From Nitrospira japonica (GTDB lineage Bacteria; Nitrospirota; Thermodesulfovibrionia; UBA6902), in assembly GCA_020723105.1 (NCBI GenBank), contig DYJL01000001.1, forward strand, positions 124,001 to 188,000: a DNA stretch of 64,000 bases. The letters run 5' to 3'. A program made the translations under genes and the position numbers. This document shows positions 54,332-62,886 of the stretch, in pieces. The notes beneath the pieces were generated by a model, which was not told the DNA's origin, made no database searches, and worked only from the letters and a program-made list of their open reading frames with translations. Position 1 is the first letter of the stretch. Each line of letters begins with the position of its first letter.

Positions 54332-55087
54332 ATTCGTCGTCTTCCCATATATATATTATGTGATTGCTCCGGGTCAATGGCTGGCGAACCTCTTGACGCA
54401 GTAAGAAGAGGTTTGCAGATTATAGTTTCAGCGGTCAGAAGTGAACCTCAGGCATTGGAAATGGTGTATTTAAGCATTATTACATTCGATTCATCTGCTC
54501 AGCAGGTAGTCCCTCTTACTAATCTTGCAGTATTTGAAGTACCTCTGCTAAAAACAGTCAGCACAGCTAAACACTTAGGAGAAGCCTTAACATTATTTTG
54601 TAATAAAATTGATTCAGAGGTTAACAAGGGCAGTGCTGAAATAAAGGGGGACTGGAAGCCACTTTTTTTTATAATGATGGATGGTAATCCAACGGATAAC
54701 TGGCAACAAGGTGCCGATGAAATAATAAAGAGAAAGCTTACAGTTATTGCCTGTGCCGCTGGTTTTGATGCTGATACAAATATATTGAAACAAATAACTG
54801 ACAACGTTGTTCATTTGAATTCCGCGGGTTTTGCGGACATTAGAGCTTTTTTTAAATGGGGAGATTTTTCTATTGTTGTAGATAAAAAGTGTAACTGTGA
54901 TAAATGTGGAAAAATTCACTCACGTTATTCCTCAAAATGTGAGAACTGTGGAGCTCGTTTATGTGAAGAATGTGCTCCATCATGGAATTCTATAAACTTA
55001 AAGCATGAGCGAATATGTCCCCTTTGTGGATTCTATGAAAAACTTGAACTGCCACCCCCGCCTGAAGAGATTAATTTAATAATATGA
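54332..55087 (+). CDS. TerY-like vWA protein with inserted zinc domain and ATT start
   Basis: 251 residues counted from an ATT codon at 54332. The frame reads I-RRLPIYILCDCSGSMAGEP, the same opening as other TerY proteins here (MRRLPVYLLLDVSGSM), with AGGAGG 5 nt upstream. The nearest in-frame ATG (54377) lies inside the MIDAS and would destroy it. MIDAS: DCSGS, T of STAKHLG region, MMDGNPTD (Thr to Met change). A cysteine-rich zinc domain (CNCDKC, CENC, CEEC, CPLC) is inserted before the tail LPPPPEEIN. Confidence 0.75.
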   Translation: MRRLPIYILCDCSGSMAGEPLDAVRRGLQIIVSAVRSEPQALEMVYLSIITFDSSAQQVVPLTNLAVFEVPLLKTVSTAKHLGEALTLFCNKIDSEVNKGSAEIKGDWKPLFFIMMDGNPTDNWQQGADEIIKRKLTVIACAAGFDADTNILKQITDNVVHLNSAGFADIRAFFKWGDFSIVVDKKCNCDKCGKIHSRYSSKCENCGARLCEECAPSWNSINLKHERICPLCGFYEKLELPPPPEEINLII

Positions 55088-55103
55088 TAAAGCACAATAA
55101 ATC

Positions 55104-55362
55104 ATGAAACGAGGAGTAAAGTATCCATCGATAGGTAAATTACCAGCACCTTTAAAACCATTTGCTTCTGTTATTGTTGAAAAAGACAATACAGATAATG
55201 AGTTACAGTTTATTGCCACGTACTCATGCCTAGAGAAAAATGAGAAATATACTATATAGAATACAACTGAAATCGACCTCTACTGACTTTAGACTTGAAG
55301 TCCCGGGGCGACTATCGATTGAACAGGATTTAACAGAAGCACTTGCTTTGCTTCAACGATAA
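55104..55362 (+). pseudogene. vWA type A gene with the vWA core deleted
   Basis: Bases 55104-55259 encode a 51-residue frame beginning VKYPSIGKLPAPLKPFASVI, matching VKYPSDKLPKPVKPYASI of the 39503 protein. Bases 55261-55362, one frame over, encode RLEVPGRLSIEQDLTEALAL, matching KLEVPGQTAIEQDLSEAIAL at its end. About 220 residues with the whole MIDAS are missing. Confidence 0.85.
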
Positions 55363-55443
55363 GGATAAAGAGGTAGAGGATTAAGAAAATTACTAATAAA
55401 ATCAAATGAATATAAAACTGATAATAAAAGGAGCAAAACAACA

Positions 55444-55959
55444 ATGGACAGTGATAAAAGTATAATTGTTATGGGAGACCCTCCTCCTAGTCAAAAGAAA
55501 TCGAAATTATATTGGATAATTGGCACTATTTGTGTCTTGCTCGTATTTATTTCTTCTATATTCCTCTCAAAAGATGACGCAAAGAAATCTGAAATCGCAA
55601 AAGAAACTGTTTCACTTCATGCAGTTCCTGAGATCGCAGTTCTCTTTAATTTTGATTCTAGTGAACTAAGTGAGACTGCAAAAACAATACTTCGCGAATG
55701 GGTGATAACTAATCGTAATGCCATAAATAAAGGAGTATTGCATATAGAAGGACATGCAGATGATGTTGGAGGTGAAAATTATAACGTAATATTATCAAAA
55801 AAGCGTTCCGAATCGGTTTACAAATACATATCACATGATTTCGGATTGGAATTGAGCAACGTGAGGCAAAAGGGATTTGGCGCGACGCATCCGATTTCAG
55901 AAGATGATAGTGATAAAGGTAAAAACCGAAGGGTTGAATTATTTCTGACGTCTGAATAA
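55444..55959 (+). CDS. membrane-anchored OmpA-domain protein
   Basis: 171 residues: short cytoplasmic start with IIVMGDPPP, one membrane helix (about 24-41) and a C-terminal OmpA/MotB-type domain (VLFNFDSSELSETAKTIL, IEGHADDVGGENYNVILSKKRSESV, GFGATHPISEDDSDKGKNRRVEL). This domain binds peptidoglycan. The N-terminal anchor matches the LysM protein at 42697, so both probably do the same job with different wall-binding ends. AAAGGAGC upstream. Confidence 0.9.
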   Translation: MDSDKSIIVMGDPPPSQKKSKLYWIIGTICVLLVFISSIFLSKDDAKKSEIAKETVSLHAVPEIAVLFNFDSSELSETAKTILREWVITNRNAINKGVLHIEGHADDVGGENYNVILSKKRSESVYKYISHDFGLELSNVRQKGFGATHPISEDDSDKGKNRRVELFLTSE

Positions 55960-56564
55960 TTGTATACATATTAAGGGATTGTAAATTTAAGCAGATAGAT
56001 CTTTATCAGATTAGTTTTGGTTTATTTCAAAAAAGATATATACTGGCAGAAAAGAGGATTTTGGGTTATCATTCTGGGCTTATGCAGAATGGTAATATAT
56101 GTTTATAAAACTGTAACAAAGCAATAAAGACAGACGACATTTATAAAGCATGACATGAAGATATGCCTGAAGAATAATTGCTCTATATGTTGTAACGATA
56201 AAAGTCCAAAAAAGATATGACTCTATCTAGCCCAAATTAATCATGCAGAATCAGATAACGAATTAAAATCTATTACAATACCATGTAATAGAATAAATAT
56301 TACTATTTAAACAAAGTAGATTCCTGTTGAAAAACGTTTAGTAATAATATTTCATTAATAATAATAATAATATTTATGTTATTAATATTTATTTACAATC
56401 TAAATAAAAAAAGTTATATTAGCAACATAAAAAATATATTGAGTTTATGATTATATAGTAGCTTTGACTTCAGGGATAATACTCATTCAATTAGACAGTT
56501 ATCTAATTTAAGCAGTCTTACGTAGTTGTTAGCAGTAATGTTTAGTTAATGACGGGAGGGCTAA
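55960..56564. other. AT-rich stretch without a supported gene
   Basis: About 600 bases. The only hint is a frame at about 56228-56310 containing SDNELKSITIP, faintly like the type A vWA N-terminus, too weak to call. No promoter or terminator stands out. Confidence 0.5.
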
Positions 56565-56723
56565 GTGGTTAGCAAATATGGTTTTTCTTTTTCATGGAAG
56601 CGTGCTCTAGGTATTTCTGCTGCCAAAAATAAGATATCTCGAACGACAGGCATCCCTTTAACTAAGTCAGGCAGGGAGCGTAAAGTAGGACGCTTTATAC
56701 TTAAGTTGTTCGGATTAAAATAA
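56565..56723 (+). CDS. small basic protein of a widespread unnamed type
   Basis: 52 residues from a GTG with GGGAGGG upstream. The core SFSWKRALGISAAKNKISR, TGIPLTKSGRERKVGR is a pattern I recall from many small hypothetical proteins annotated in diverse bacteria. Basic and probably soluble, perhaps nucleic-acid-binding. It lies between the OmpA gene and the sigma-54 activator. Confidence 0.7.
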   Translation: MVSKYGFSFSWKRALGISAAKNKISRTTGIPLTKSGRERKVGRFILKLFGLK

Positions 56724-57052
56724 ATAATATTATTCAGGGCATTACAGAGGTATAATCAGAACCTTAATGAATACTTGCATATAGGTTTAGGATATAGCAA
56801 GGAATCTGTCTGTGGTGCGGCGGATGTTGGGTTGGACCAAGATGATAAAAAGATGATTTTTATATTGCACGGTAAAATTATAGCCTAGCGGAAATGGGCT
56901 GTTCGCTAGCTGTAGCGTTTATTTGTATGGATTTCTTCATTCATCTTATGTTAGTGATGTGAGATATTATATTTGAAAGACAAATATTGCTGGAGACAAA
57001 GATAAAATTAACATCATTGTTTACGATAATTGGTAAAGGAGAATAAGTTGCG

Positions 57053-58849
57053 ATGGATGATCATGATTGTATGACGTTCTTGCTGATATATAAGGGAAAG
57101 CAGTTAATTAAAGATTTCAAAATTACTGCTGATGATAAAGTGCTTACCATTGGTCTGCTCCGAAGTAATGATATATACCTTCCAGATGATAAACACTTTG
57201 TTTCACGAATCCACGCTGCTATTATACGCTCTGATTTATTAGGAAAGAAAAACTCCTATTTTATTCGTGACCTTGGTAGTACCCATGGTACAAAGATAGG
57301 AAAAACTTATATTCGCAAGAAGATATTGCATGATGGCGATAAAATTGATATATGCGATTATACCCTGGTTTTTAAACAATCTACGTTGCCAGAATATACT
57401 TGTAAGGGACTTTCTTTGGACGAAATATACGGCAAACTATCCTCTGAAGAAAAATCTAAGCAGGCTACTATAAGGCGTCCTGAAAGACAAATTCATATGG
57501 GACAGTTAAATCAGGAGAAAAAAGAATTTGTTTCAAATATAACTAGGTCCGGACTTGGAGCAGATTTTTTGGAAAATCCTTCAGTATTCATGAATCATCT
57601 TACTAAATTACTAAGGGTGGAGAAATATGTTGTCGGTTATAGTAAAGATGGAAGGACATATCTTACATATCAAAGTGGATTTGAAAGAGAGTCTATCTAC
57701 TGCAGTGAGGAATTTTTAACCATTTTGTGGGAAAAAGGACCTATTAAACAAGAAGCTGCTCTTTGGATCCCATTGCCTGATAATGGATTTCTTGCTTTAT
57801 TCCGATCTATTCCCCCAGCTTTTGAGAATGAGGACTTGGACTTTATGTGTTATGTCTACAGTCGACTTATGACCCTGGGAAACCAGGTCAACGAGTTATA
57901 TGAACTAACTTCTTGGCCTTCCAATATGGTTGGTATTCCAAATTTGAAAAAGCAATGTATTAAACTTGCACAAATAGAAAATATGGAAAACAACGATGTA
58001 CTTATTATGGGCGAAACGGGCACAGGCAAAGAGGTGATAGCTCGATTTATTCATGAAAACTCTGGCAAAAAACATGGTCCTTTCGTAACTGTTAATTGTT
58101 CTTCTTTACCAAGAGAATTGGCTTATGGTGAACTTTTTGGGTATGAGAAAGGCGCATTTACTGGCGCAACCACAAAAAAGCAAGGGTATTTTGAAATTGC
58201 CGATGGTGGAACGCTCTTTTTAGATGAGATAGGTGATGTTCCAGAAAATGTTCAGGTTGCGTTGCTCACAGCAATGCAGCAAAAAGAGATATTACATTTG
58301 GGTAGTGAAAAAACAACTCCGATTAATGTTCGTATTTTGGCTGCAACAGACAGAGATGTCGAGCAGAAAATGCAAGATGATACATTTCGACGAGCATTGT
58401 ATGAACGTTTTGCCCATACAATCATCGTCCCACCTCTCAGAGAGAGAAGAGAAGATATAACGTTGTTAGCGCATTACTTTCTTGATAAATATTCCAAGAA
58501 TACCCGTGCTATCTCTCGGGAGGCACTGCAATATTTACGGGAATATGACTGGCCGGGTAATGTACGGGAACTTCAAAATATTATAAAAAATACTATTCTT
58601 TCAGGAAAAGAGATTATATTTTCGTGGGATTTACCAAAGAAACTAATTCATTTTACAAGGGTTCAGCAAGTTGAGGATAGAATTCAGAAGGAGACAACCT
58701 TAAAGGATAAGCAAATTGCAGAGATTATCAAAGTATTAAATGAAACAAGAGGCAATGTGACTCAAGCCGCAAGAATACTCTCTGTACCGCGGTCTACTTT
58801 ATATCATAAAGTAAATGTGCATAAAATAGATCTGTCTGTATTCAAGTGA
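57053..58849 (+). CDS. FHA-domain sigma-54 transcription activator
   Basis: 598 residues. FHA domain at 1-110 ([31 protein letters not shown]), which reads phosphothreonine; a middle region (~140-285) possibly GAF-like; then the AAA+ activator with GETGTGKE (Walker A, ~320), GAFTGA (~367, contacts sigma-54), TLFLDEIGD (Walker B) and RERREDI; last a Fis-type HTH ([20 protein letters not shown]). Kinases upstream could phosphorylate its partners. GGAGAAT precedes the ATG. Confidence 0.93.
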   Translation: MDDHDCMTFLLIYKGKQLIKDFKITADDKVLTIGLLRSNDIYLPDDKHFVSRIHAAIIRSDLLGKKNSYFIRDLGSTHGTKIGKTYIRKKILHDGDKIDICDYTLVFKQSTLPEYTCKGLSLDEIYGKLSSEEKSKQATIRRPERQIHMGQLNQEKKEFVSNITRSGLGADFLENPSVFMNHLTKLLRVEKYVVGYSKDGRTYLTYQSGFERESIYCSEEFLTILWEKGPIKQEAALWIPLPDNGFLALFRSIPPAFENEDLDFMCYVYSRLMTLGNQVNELYELTSWPSNMVGIPNLKKQCIKLAQIENMENNDVLIMGETGTGKEVIARFIHENSGKKHGPFVTVNCSSLPRELAYGELFGYEKGAFTGATTKKQGYFEIADGGTLFLDEIGDVPENVQVALLTAMQQKEILHLGSEKTTPINVRILAATDRDVEQKMQDDTFRRALYERFAHTIIVPPLRERREDITLLAHYFLDKYSKNTRAISREALQYLREYDWPGNVRELQNIIKNTILSGKEIIFSWDLPKKLIHFTRVQQVEDRIQKETTLKDKQIAEIIKVLNETRGNVTQAARILSVPRSTLYHKVNVHKIDLSVFK

Positions 58850-59078
58850 TAGTCGGTAATGTATATTAGATTTATTTAAATCTGTCTCCCCAAGATATTA
58901 CAGCGCAATAACATAGCAGAAAAACAATAGAGTAAATTCATTAACATCTTCACGGTTATTTTTCAGTGACATCAATTATCATGATGTAACGGTTGTATAA
59001 GACCTGTTTCCATTGAGGGGATGAATTATCTATCAGTTTATAATGCGTAACCCGGAAGACTAATCTGAGTGTGGTACA

Positions 59079-60131
59079 ATGATGTGGGGCAGTTCACCAT
59101 TACAGGCAAAATCAAAGGAATCTGGGAAAAACTTAGTGGAAAAGAATATAAAGGAATTGATTGAAGGCCTTAAAACTGAAGAATCCGGAATTCGGGATAT
59201 GGTTGCTGAAGAATTGATCGATATCGGGGATGACGCAGTCGATCTACTAATAGAGGCTCTTCAAGAAAAATCAGGATGGCAAATAACCTATGTGACATCT
59301 TCTCGGGTTTCACTATCACTTAACGATATAAGCAGTTTCAAAAAGACTATCGCACGGATATTGGGTGAAATAGGCAACCCCGTTGCGGTTTATCCTTTAA
59401 TCGATACATTAAGAGACGAAAACATAGGCGTCAGAAATTCTGCAGCAGAAGCATTGGTTGAAATCGGTGATGCTGCAATTGATCCTCTGATTGCTCTGTC
59501 AAGAGATTTCAATAGGGAAGTATGTAACGCTGCGATATGGGTTTTGGGAGAAATAGGGGATGTAAAGGCAATTGAGCCTCTTAATGAGGCGATGAAAAAC
59601 AAGAATACTTTTAGCAGCGATTCAATATCAACGGCTTTGGAGAAAATAATATTAACAAACCGGCCCCTTTTAGAGTCATTCCCTGATTTAATCTGTAGGA
59701 GGTGCCTTTTGAGGGGGAAGATAGAGGATATTAATTCTGGTATTTTCAGTTCTACTTCTTATGTAACATGCCGGATATGCGGAAGCTCATTGTATTTTAT
59801 AAATAATATAAAATCAATTATTGGATTAATAGGTATAGATACAGAAAGTTTCAAGATTACCGAAGGAAAAGCCCATGTTACTCTCTGGTATGAATCTGAA
59901 AAAAAGACAAAAAATGCAGATATAGATATATTGGAGATAAGAGAATCAAAAGGCAGTGGCCTTAACTATGACTGGGCGGTTAATGCTGTGCTAAATGAAC
60001 TGATGAATGATGTCTCGAGGCCGAGGGAATATGTGAGAGGAATATCAGTTATTATCAAAGGCAAACCGTTGCTTTCCGAAAACTCAATGAGGATACTGAT
60101 GCATGAGTTTAAGGAAATAATAAATGAGTGA
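59079..60131 (+). CDS. HEAT-repeat protein with zinc-ribbon-like segment
   Basis: 350 residues. The first ~195 hold HEAT/PBS-lyase repeats (ELIDIGDDAVDLLIEAL, ARILGEIGNPVAVYPLID, EALVEIGDAAIDPLIAL, VLGEIGDVKAIEPLNEAM). Around 205-235 lie CRRCLLRG and CRICGSS, a possible zinc site. The rest is unassigned. HEAT repeats mediate protein contacts. The start is uncertain (no clear ribosome site). It overlaps the next small frame by 8 nt. Confidence 0.75.
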   Translation: MMWGSSPLQAKSKESGKNLVEKNIKELIEGLKTEESGIRDMVAEELIDIGDDAVDLLIEALQEKSGWQITYVTSSRVSLSLNDISSFKKTIARILGEIGNPVAVYPLIDTLRDENIGVRNSAAEALVEIGDAAIDPLIALSRDFNREVCNAAIWVLGEIGDVKAIEPLNEAMKNKNTFSSDSISTALEKIILTNRPLLESFPDLICRRCLLRGKIEDINSGIFSSTSYVTCRICGSSLYFINNIKSIIGLIGIDTESFKITEGKAHVTLWYESEKKTKNADIDILEIRESKGSGLNYDWAVNAVLNELMNDVSRPREYVRGISVIIKGKPLLSENSMRILMHEFKEIINE

Positions 60132-60291
60132 CAGGATAGAAAATATAATAAGACAATTAAAAGATTATACTTGGGTCGCGATATGGGAACATGAGAAAAT
60201 AAATAATGAAAGCGCCCTTGTACCTCTCTATCGTGCTCATAGAGACAATAATCCATTTTTTACGATCTGTAGCAGCGCTTGTATTGGCTAA
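60124..60291 (+). CDS. short frame after the HEAT gene, possibly decayed
   Basis: 55 residues from an ATG overlapping the HEAT-protein stop; reads KDYTWVAIWEHEKINNESAL and onward. Together with the next two fragments it may be the remains of a larger gene broken by stops. No domain recognised. Confidence 0.35.
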   Translation: MSDRIENIIRQLKDYTWVAIWEHEKINNESALVPLYRAHRDNNPFFTICSSACIG

Positions 60292-60329
60292 ATAGGGAGA
60301 CATCAGGTCATTAACCCTTAAAAACCTGT

Positions 60330-60590
60330 GTTCATAAAGACATTAAGCAGGATATAAAAAACATTCTTAACAACATACATCCTGAAATGAATAATGAATG
60401 GTCTCGATATCAATATTTTAATGCGGTATATGAGTTTGATAGTGCTATGGGGAAGTTTAACAAGTTGGATAGAATACAAATGTATGGTTATTCTGGTCAC
60501 ACCGATAACAGGGATTCTTACGGGCTAATCACGTTAAAGAGAAGAGATGATGAATCGCTGGGCCTCAATAGCTATTATTATTTGGTGTAG
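60330..60590 (+). pseudogene. frame fragment without start codon
   Basis: The frame is open from about 60319 and reads HKDIKQDIKNILNNIHPE, then an ATG at 60387 and YQYFNAVYEFDSAMGKFN before stopping at 60590. The coding-like part begins before any usual start codon, which points to a decayed gene; the short protein from 60387 is the alternative. Confidence 0.35.
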
Positions 60591-60619
60591 GGCCGTGGAT
60601 GTGATATGATATTGCATTT

Positions 60620-60805
60620 ATGGATACGGGAATAAACCAGATATGGTCAGATTACCACAGAACATTTTTAGATGATGCAGAAATAAGAGGGCATATATTG
60701 GGCGATCCTATCATGTTATTCAGAAAATTCCATGGGAGCAAAATAGATTCTCAGTTTTGTACACGACCTGATTATATTGGGTTTCATATTGAAAACATCA
60801 AGTAA
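60620..60805 (+). CDS. short hypothetical frame
   Basis: 61 residues (TFLDDAEIRGHILGDPIMLF, FCTRPDYIGFHIENIK), no ribosome site. Could be a small gene or another piece of the decayed neighbour. Confidence 0.3.
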   Translation: MDTGINQIWSDYHRTFLDDAEIRGHILGDPIMLFRKFHGSKIDSQFCTRPDYIGFHIENIK

Positions 60806-60854
60806 AGTGACCAGATAGAATTATCTAAAATTACCTGAATATATCTTTTTCTGA

Positions 60855-60883
60855 TTGACAATGCTCATAAGAATAATTATATT
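60855..60883 (+). promoter_or_regulatory. sigma-70 promoter before the 60980 vWA gene
   Basis: TTGACA (60855-60860) and TATATT (60878-60883) with a 17-bp spacer. Transcription would begin near 60890, about 90 nt before the start codon. It gives the fusion gene its own housekeeping promoter apart from the sigma-54 site at 38943. Confidence 0.7.
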
Positions 60884-60979
60884 ATCGCATTGTTAAAGCA
60901 ATACCATACTGTCCTTATTATCTTACATGCCTCCAGCGTTTAAGATAACATCCAGTGCCTTCAAGCAGTAAGGAATAGA

Positions 60980-62521
60980 ATGAGACGATTGCCAATTTAT
61001 CTGGTGCTTGACTGTTCCGAATCAATGGTTGGTGCACCACTTGATGCTGTTAACCAGGGGGTTCAGCTCCTTTGCAAGGCTTTGCGTTCTGATCCCATGG
61101 CAATTGAAACAGCCTGGATCAGTGTAATTGCCTTTGCAGGCAAGGCGCGACAGGTCTTTCCTCTTACAGACATAACTCAGTTCAACCCTCCAACGCTGGC
61201 TGTTAGTCCTGGAACCAGCCTTGGCGCAGCTTTGGATATTCTTTCCCAGAGCTTACAAAGAGAAGTAAAAAGAACCACTTCAAGCCAGAAAGGTGATTGG
61301 AAGCCGATTGCATTTTTGCTGACTGATGGAATACCTACAGATAACTGGCAGGATGCAGTAAAACGATTTAATGCAACGACCACGGGAGCAATGGTTAACT
61401 TGATTGCTTTGGGGTGTGGAGAAGATGTGGATATGAGAGTTCTGAAAGCTATTACAACGAATGCCCTTTACCTTTCTGATGCCTCACCCGACAATCTAAA
61501 GCTATATTTCAAATGGGTATCAGATTCGATTCAGATGGCCAGTGTAAACATTTCTCGTGAAGGCGAGCTTGTTAAGCTTCCGCCGCCACCACAGGGCATT
61601 TCCGGAGCTGGATCAGCACCCCCAGACTATACTGAGCCATCTCAGATTATACTGGCTGCCCGTTGCCGGACTAAACGAAACATTTACTTGATGCGTTACA
61701 GGCGAACCATGCCCGGAGTGGATGATTATAAGGCAGAGAAGGCTTATCCGGTTGGGAATGATTACTTTGCGGAGGCCTCTTCTATGCCTACAGGACAAAA
61801 GGTGGATATGAATAAATTAAAGGGATCTCCACCATGTCCATATTGTGCACGACCAGGTTGGCGCATAGCATCTGATAAAACTACTATCGAGTGCAATGAA
61901 AGTCTTGACTCTGGTGGTGGTTGTGCGCAAGTAATGTTCGTTCTTGATGTTACTGGCAGTATGACGGGAGAAATCGATGGAGTTAAGAACAATATTAAAG
62001 AGTTCATGGACTATATCAAAAAAGATGGCCTAAACGTGGAAATAGGATTGATTGCATTTCGGGATTTAGAGATGAATGAGCTTCCTGAGGTACTGACATT
62101 TGAGGGCAGGCAGTTCACTAGAGACTCTAAAGCCTTCAAGGAAAAGGTTGGTAAACTATATGCCAATGGGGGTGGTGGTAATCCTGGTGAAAGTAGCTTG
62201 GATGCTATTGTTCTTGCGTGTCACCAGTCTTTTAATCCCGATGTGACCAGGATTTTGGTTCTCATTACTGACGAACCGCCTCTAATTCCGGATGGTCGTG
62301 TAAAGGGATTTAGTGATGTGACTAGTACCATGTTGGAATCAAGAATTGATCAATTACATTTGGTAGTACCGGAATACCTTAAAGAGACCTACTCCCCGCT
62401 TCATAAGGCAACTAAAGGAAAAGTATTCAAGCTTGGTACCGGTGAACGTGGCGGTAATGCATTCCGTAAAATACTTATGGACATCGGAAAAAACATAACT
62501 GTTACCACCAGATTAGGCTGA
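60980..62521 (+). CDS. TerY vWA - zinc motif - second vWA fusion protein
   Basis: 513 residues. Residues 1-200 are a TerY vWA (RRLPIYLVLDCSESM, SPGTSLG, LTDGIPTDN). LPPPPQGISG follows, then a TerY-C-like region that keeps only CPYC and later single Cys residues (IECNES, GGGCAQ), and from ~310 a second vWA with MFVLDVTGSM, the Thr-free GGGGNPGE loop and LITDEPP. The second vWA resembles eukaryote-like VWA proteins of the alpha-kinase-linked kind rather than TerY. Two metal sites in one chain could bridge two partners. GTAAGGAA upstream. Confidence 0.85.
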   Translation: MRRLPIYLVLDCSESMVGAPLDAVNQGVQLLCKALRSDPMAIETAWISVIAFAGKARQVFPLTDITQFNPPTLAVSPGTSLGAALDILSQSLQREVKRTTSSQKGDWKPIAFLLTDGIPTDNWQDAVKRFNATTTGAMVNLIALGCGEDVDMRVLKAITTNALYLSDASPDNLKLYFKWVSDSIQMASVNISREGELVKLPPPPQGISGAGSAPPDYTEPSQIILAARCRTKRNIYLMRYRRTMPGVDDYKAEKAYPVGNDYFAEASSMPTGQKVDMNKLKGSPPCPYCARPGWRIASDKTTIECNESLDSGGGCAQVMFVLDVTGSMTGEIDGVKNNIKEFMDYIKKDGLNVEIGLIAFRDLEMNELPEVLTFEGRQFTRDSKAFKEKVGKLYANGGGGNPGESSLDAIVLACHQSFNPDVTRILVLITDEPPLIPDGRVKGFSDVTSTMLESRIDQLHLVVPEYLKETYSPLHKATKGKVFKLGTGERGGNAFRKILMDIGKNITVTTRLG

Positions 62522-62736
62522 CTTTGTCAATCAAATATAGTTTTGTAATATTCCGGCAATTGGATATTACTTGCTCAGACATCTAATATTTAGACGACCT
62601 GTCCTCTTATTTTAGACAATGTAACGATATATTAAATCATTTCTTTCCGGCACAAACCATAAGTCAATCCGATTATATTTATTGTATTCAGGTAGTTGCC
62701 CCATCATCATTATTTCTTTGTATTTATTAATTTCTT

Positions 62737-62752
62737 TGGCACGGGAGTTGCT
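62737..62752 (+). promoter_or_regulatory. sigma-54 (-24/-12) promoter, near-perfect
   Basis: TGGCACGGGAGTTGCT matches TGGCACG-N4-TTGCW at every defined position. It points at the small membrane protein gene at 62887. It is the second sigma-54 site around the island that encodes an FHA sigma-54 activator. Confidence 0.85.
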
Positions 62753-62808
62753 TTCTTATAAATTAAAACAATCATTAACCTCGACCTTGGCGACCTTGAG
62801 GGTGATCA

Positions 62809-62853
62809 GGGCTGGTGGAAAGGGCCACCGTAAGAATCAGGTCGTACCTGATT
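62809..62853 (+). promoter_or_regulatory. two hairpins in the leader of the 62887 gene
   Basis: GGTGG and CCACC around 62814-62828 form a short stem, and AATCAGGT/ACCTGATT (62835-62853) form a perfect 8-bp stem with a 3-nt loop. Both lie between the sigma-54 site and the AAAGGAGG ribosome site, so they would be in the 5' leader. Confidence 0.5.
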
Positions 62854-62886
62854 AATTAGAGGAACAAAAGAAAGGAGGAACAGGCA

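Noticed and set aside
56228-56310. Third type A vWA remnant
   Set aside because: Only SDNELKSITIP is similar; too short and without the neighbouring motifs.
62560-62585. TTGGATATTACTTGCT as a further sigma-54 site
   Set aside because: GG-to-GC spacing is one base short; the real site is at 62737.
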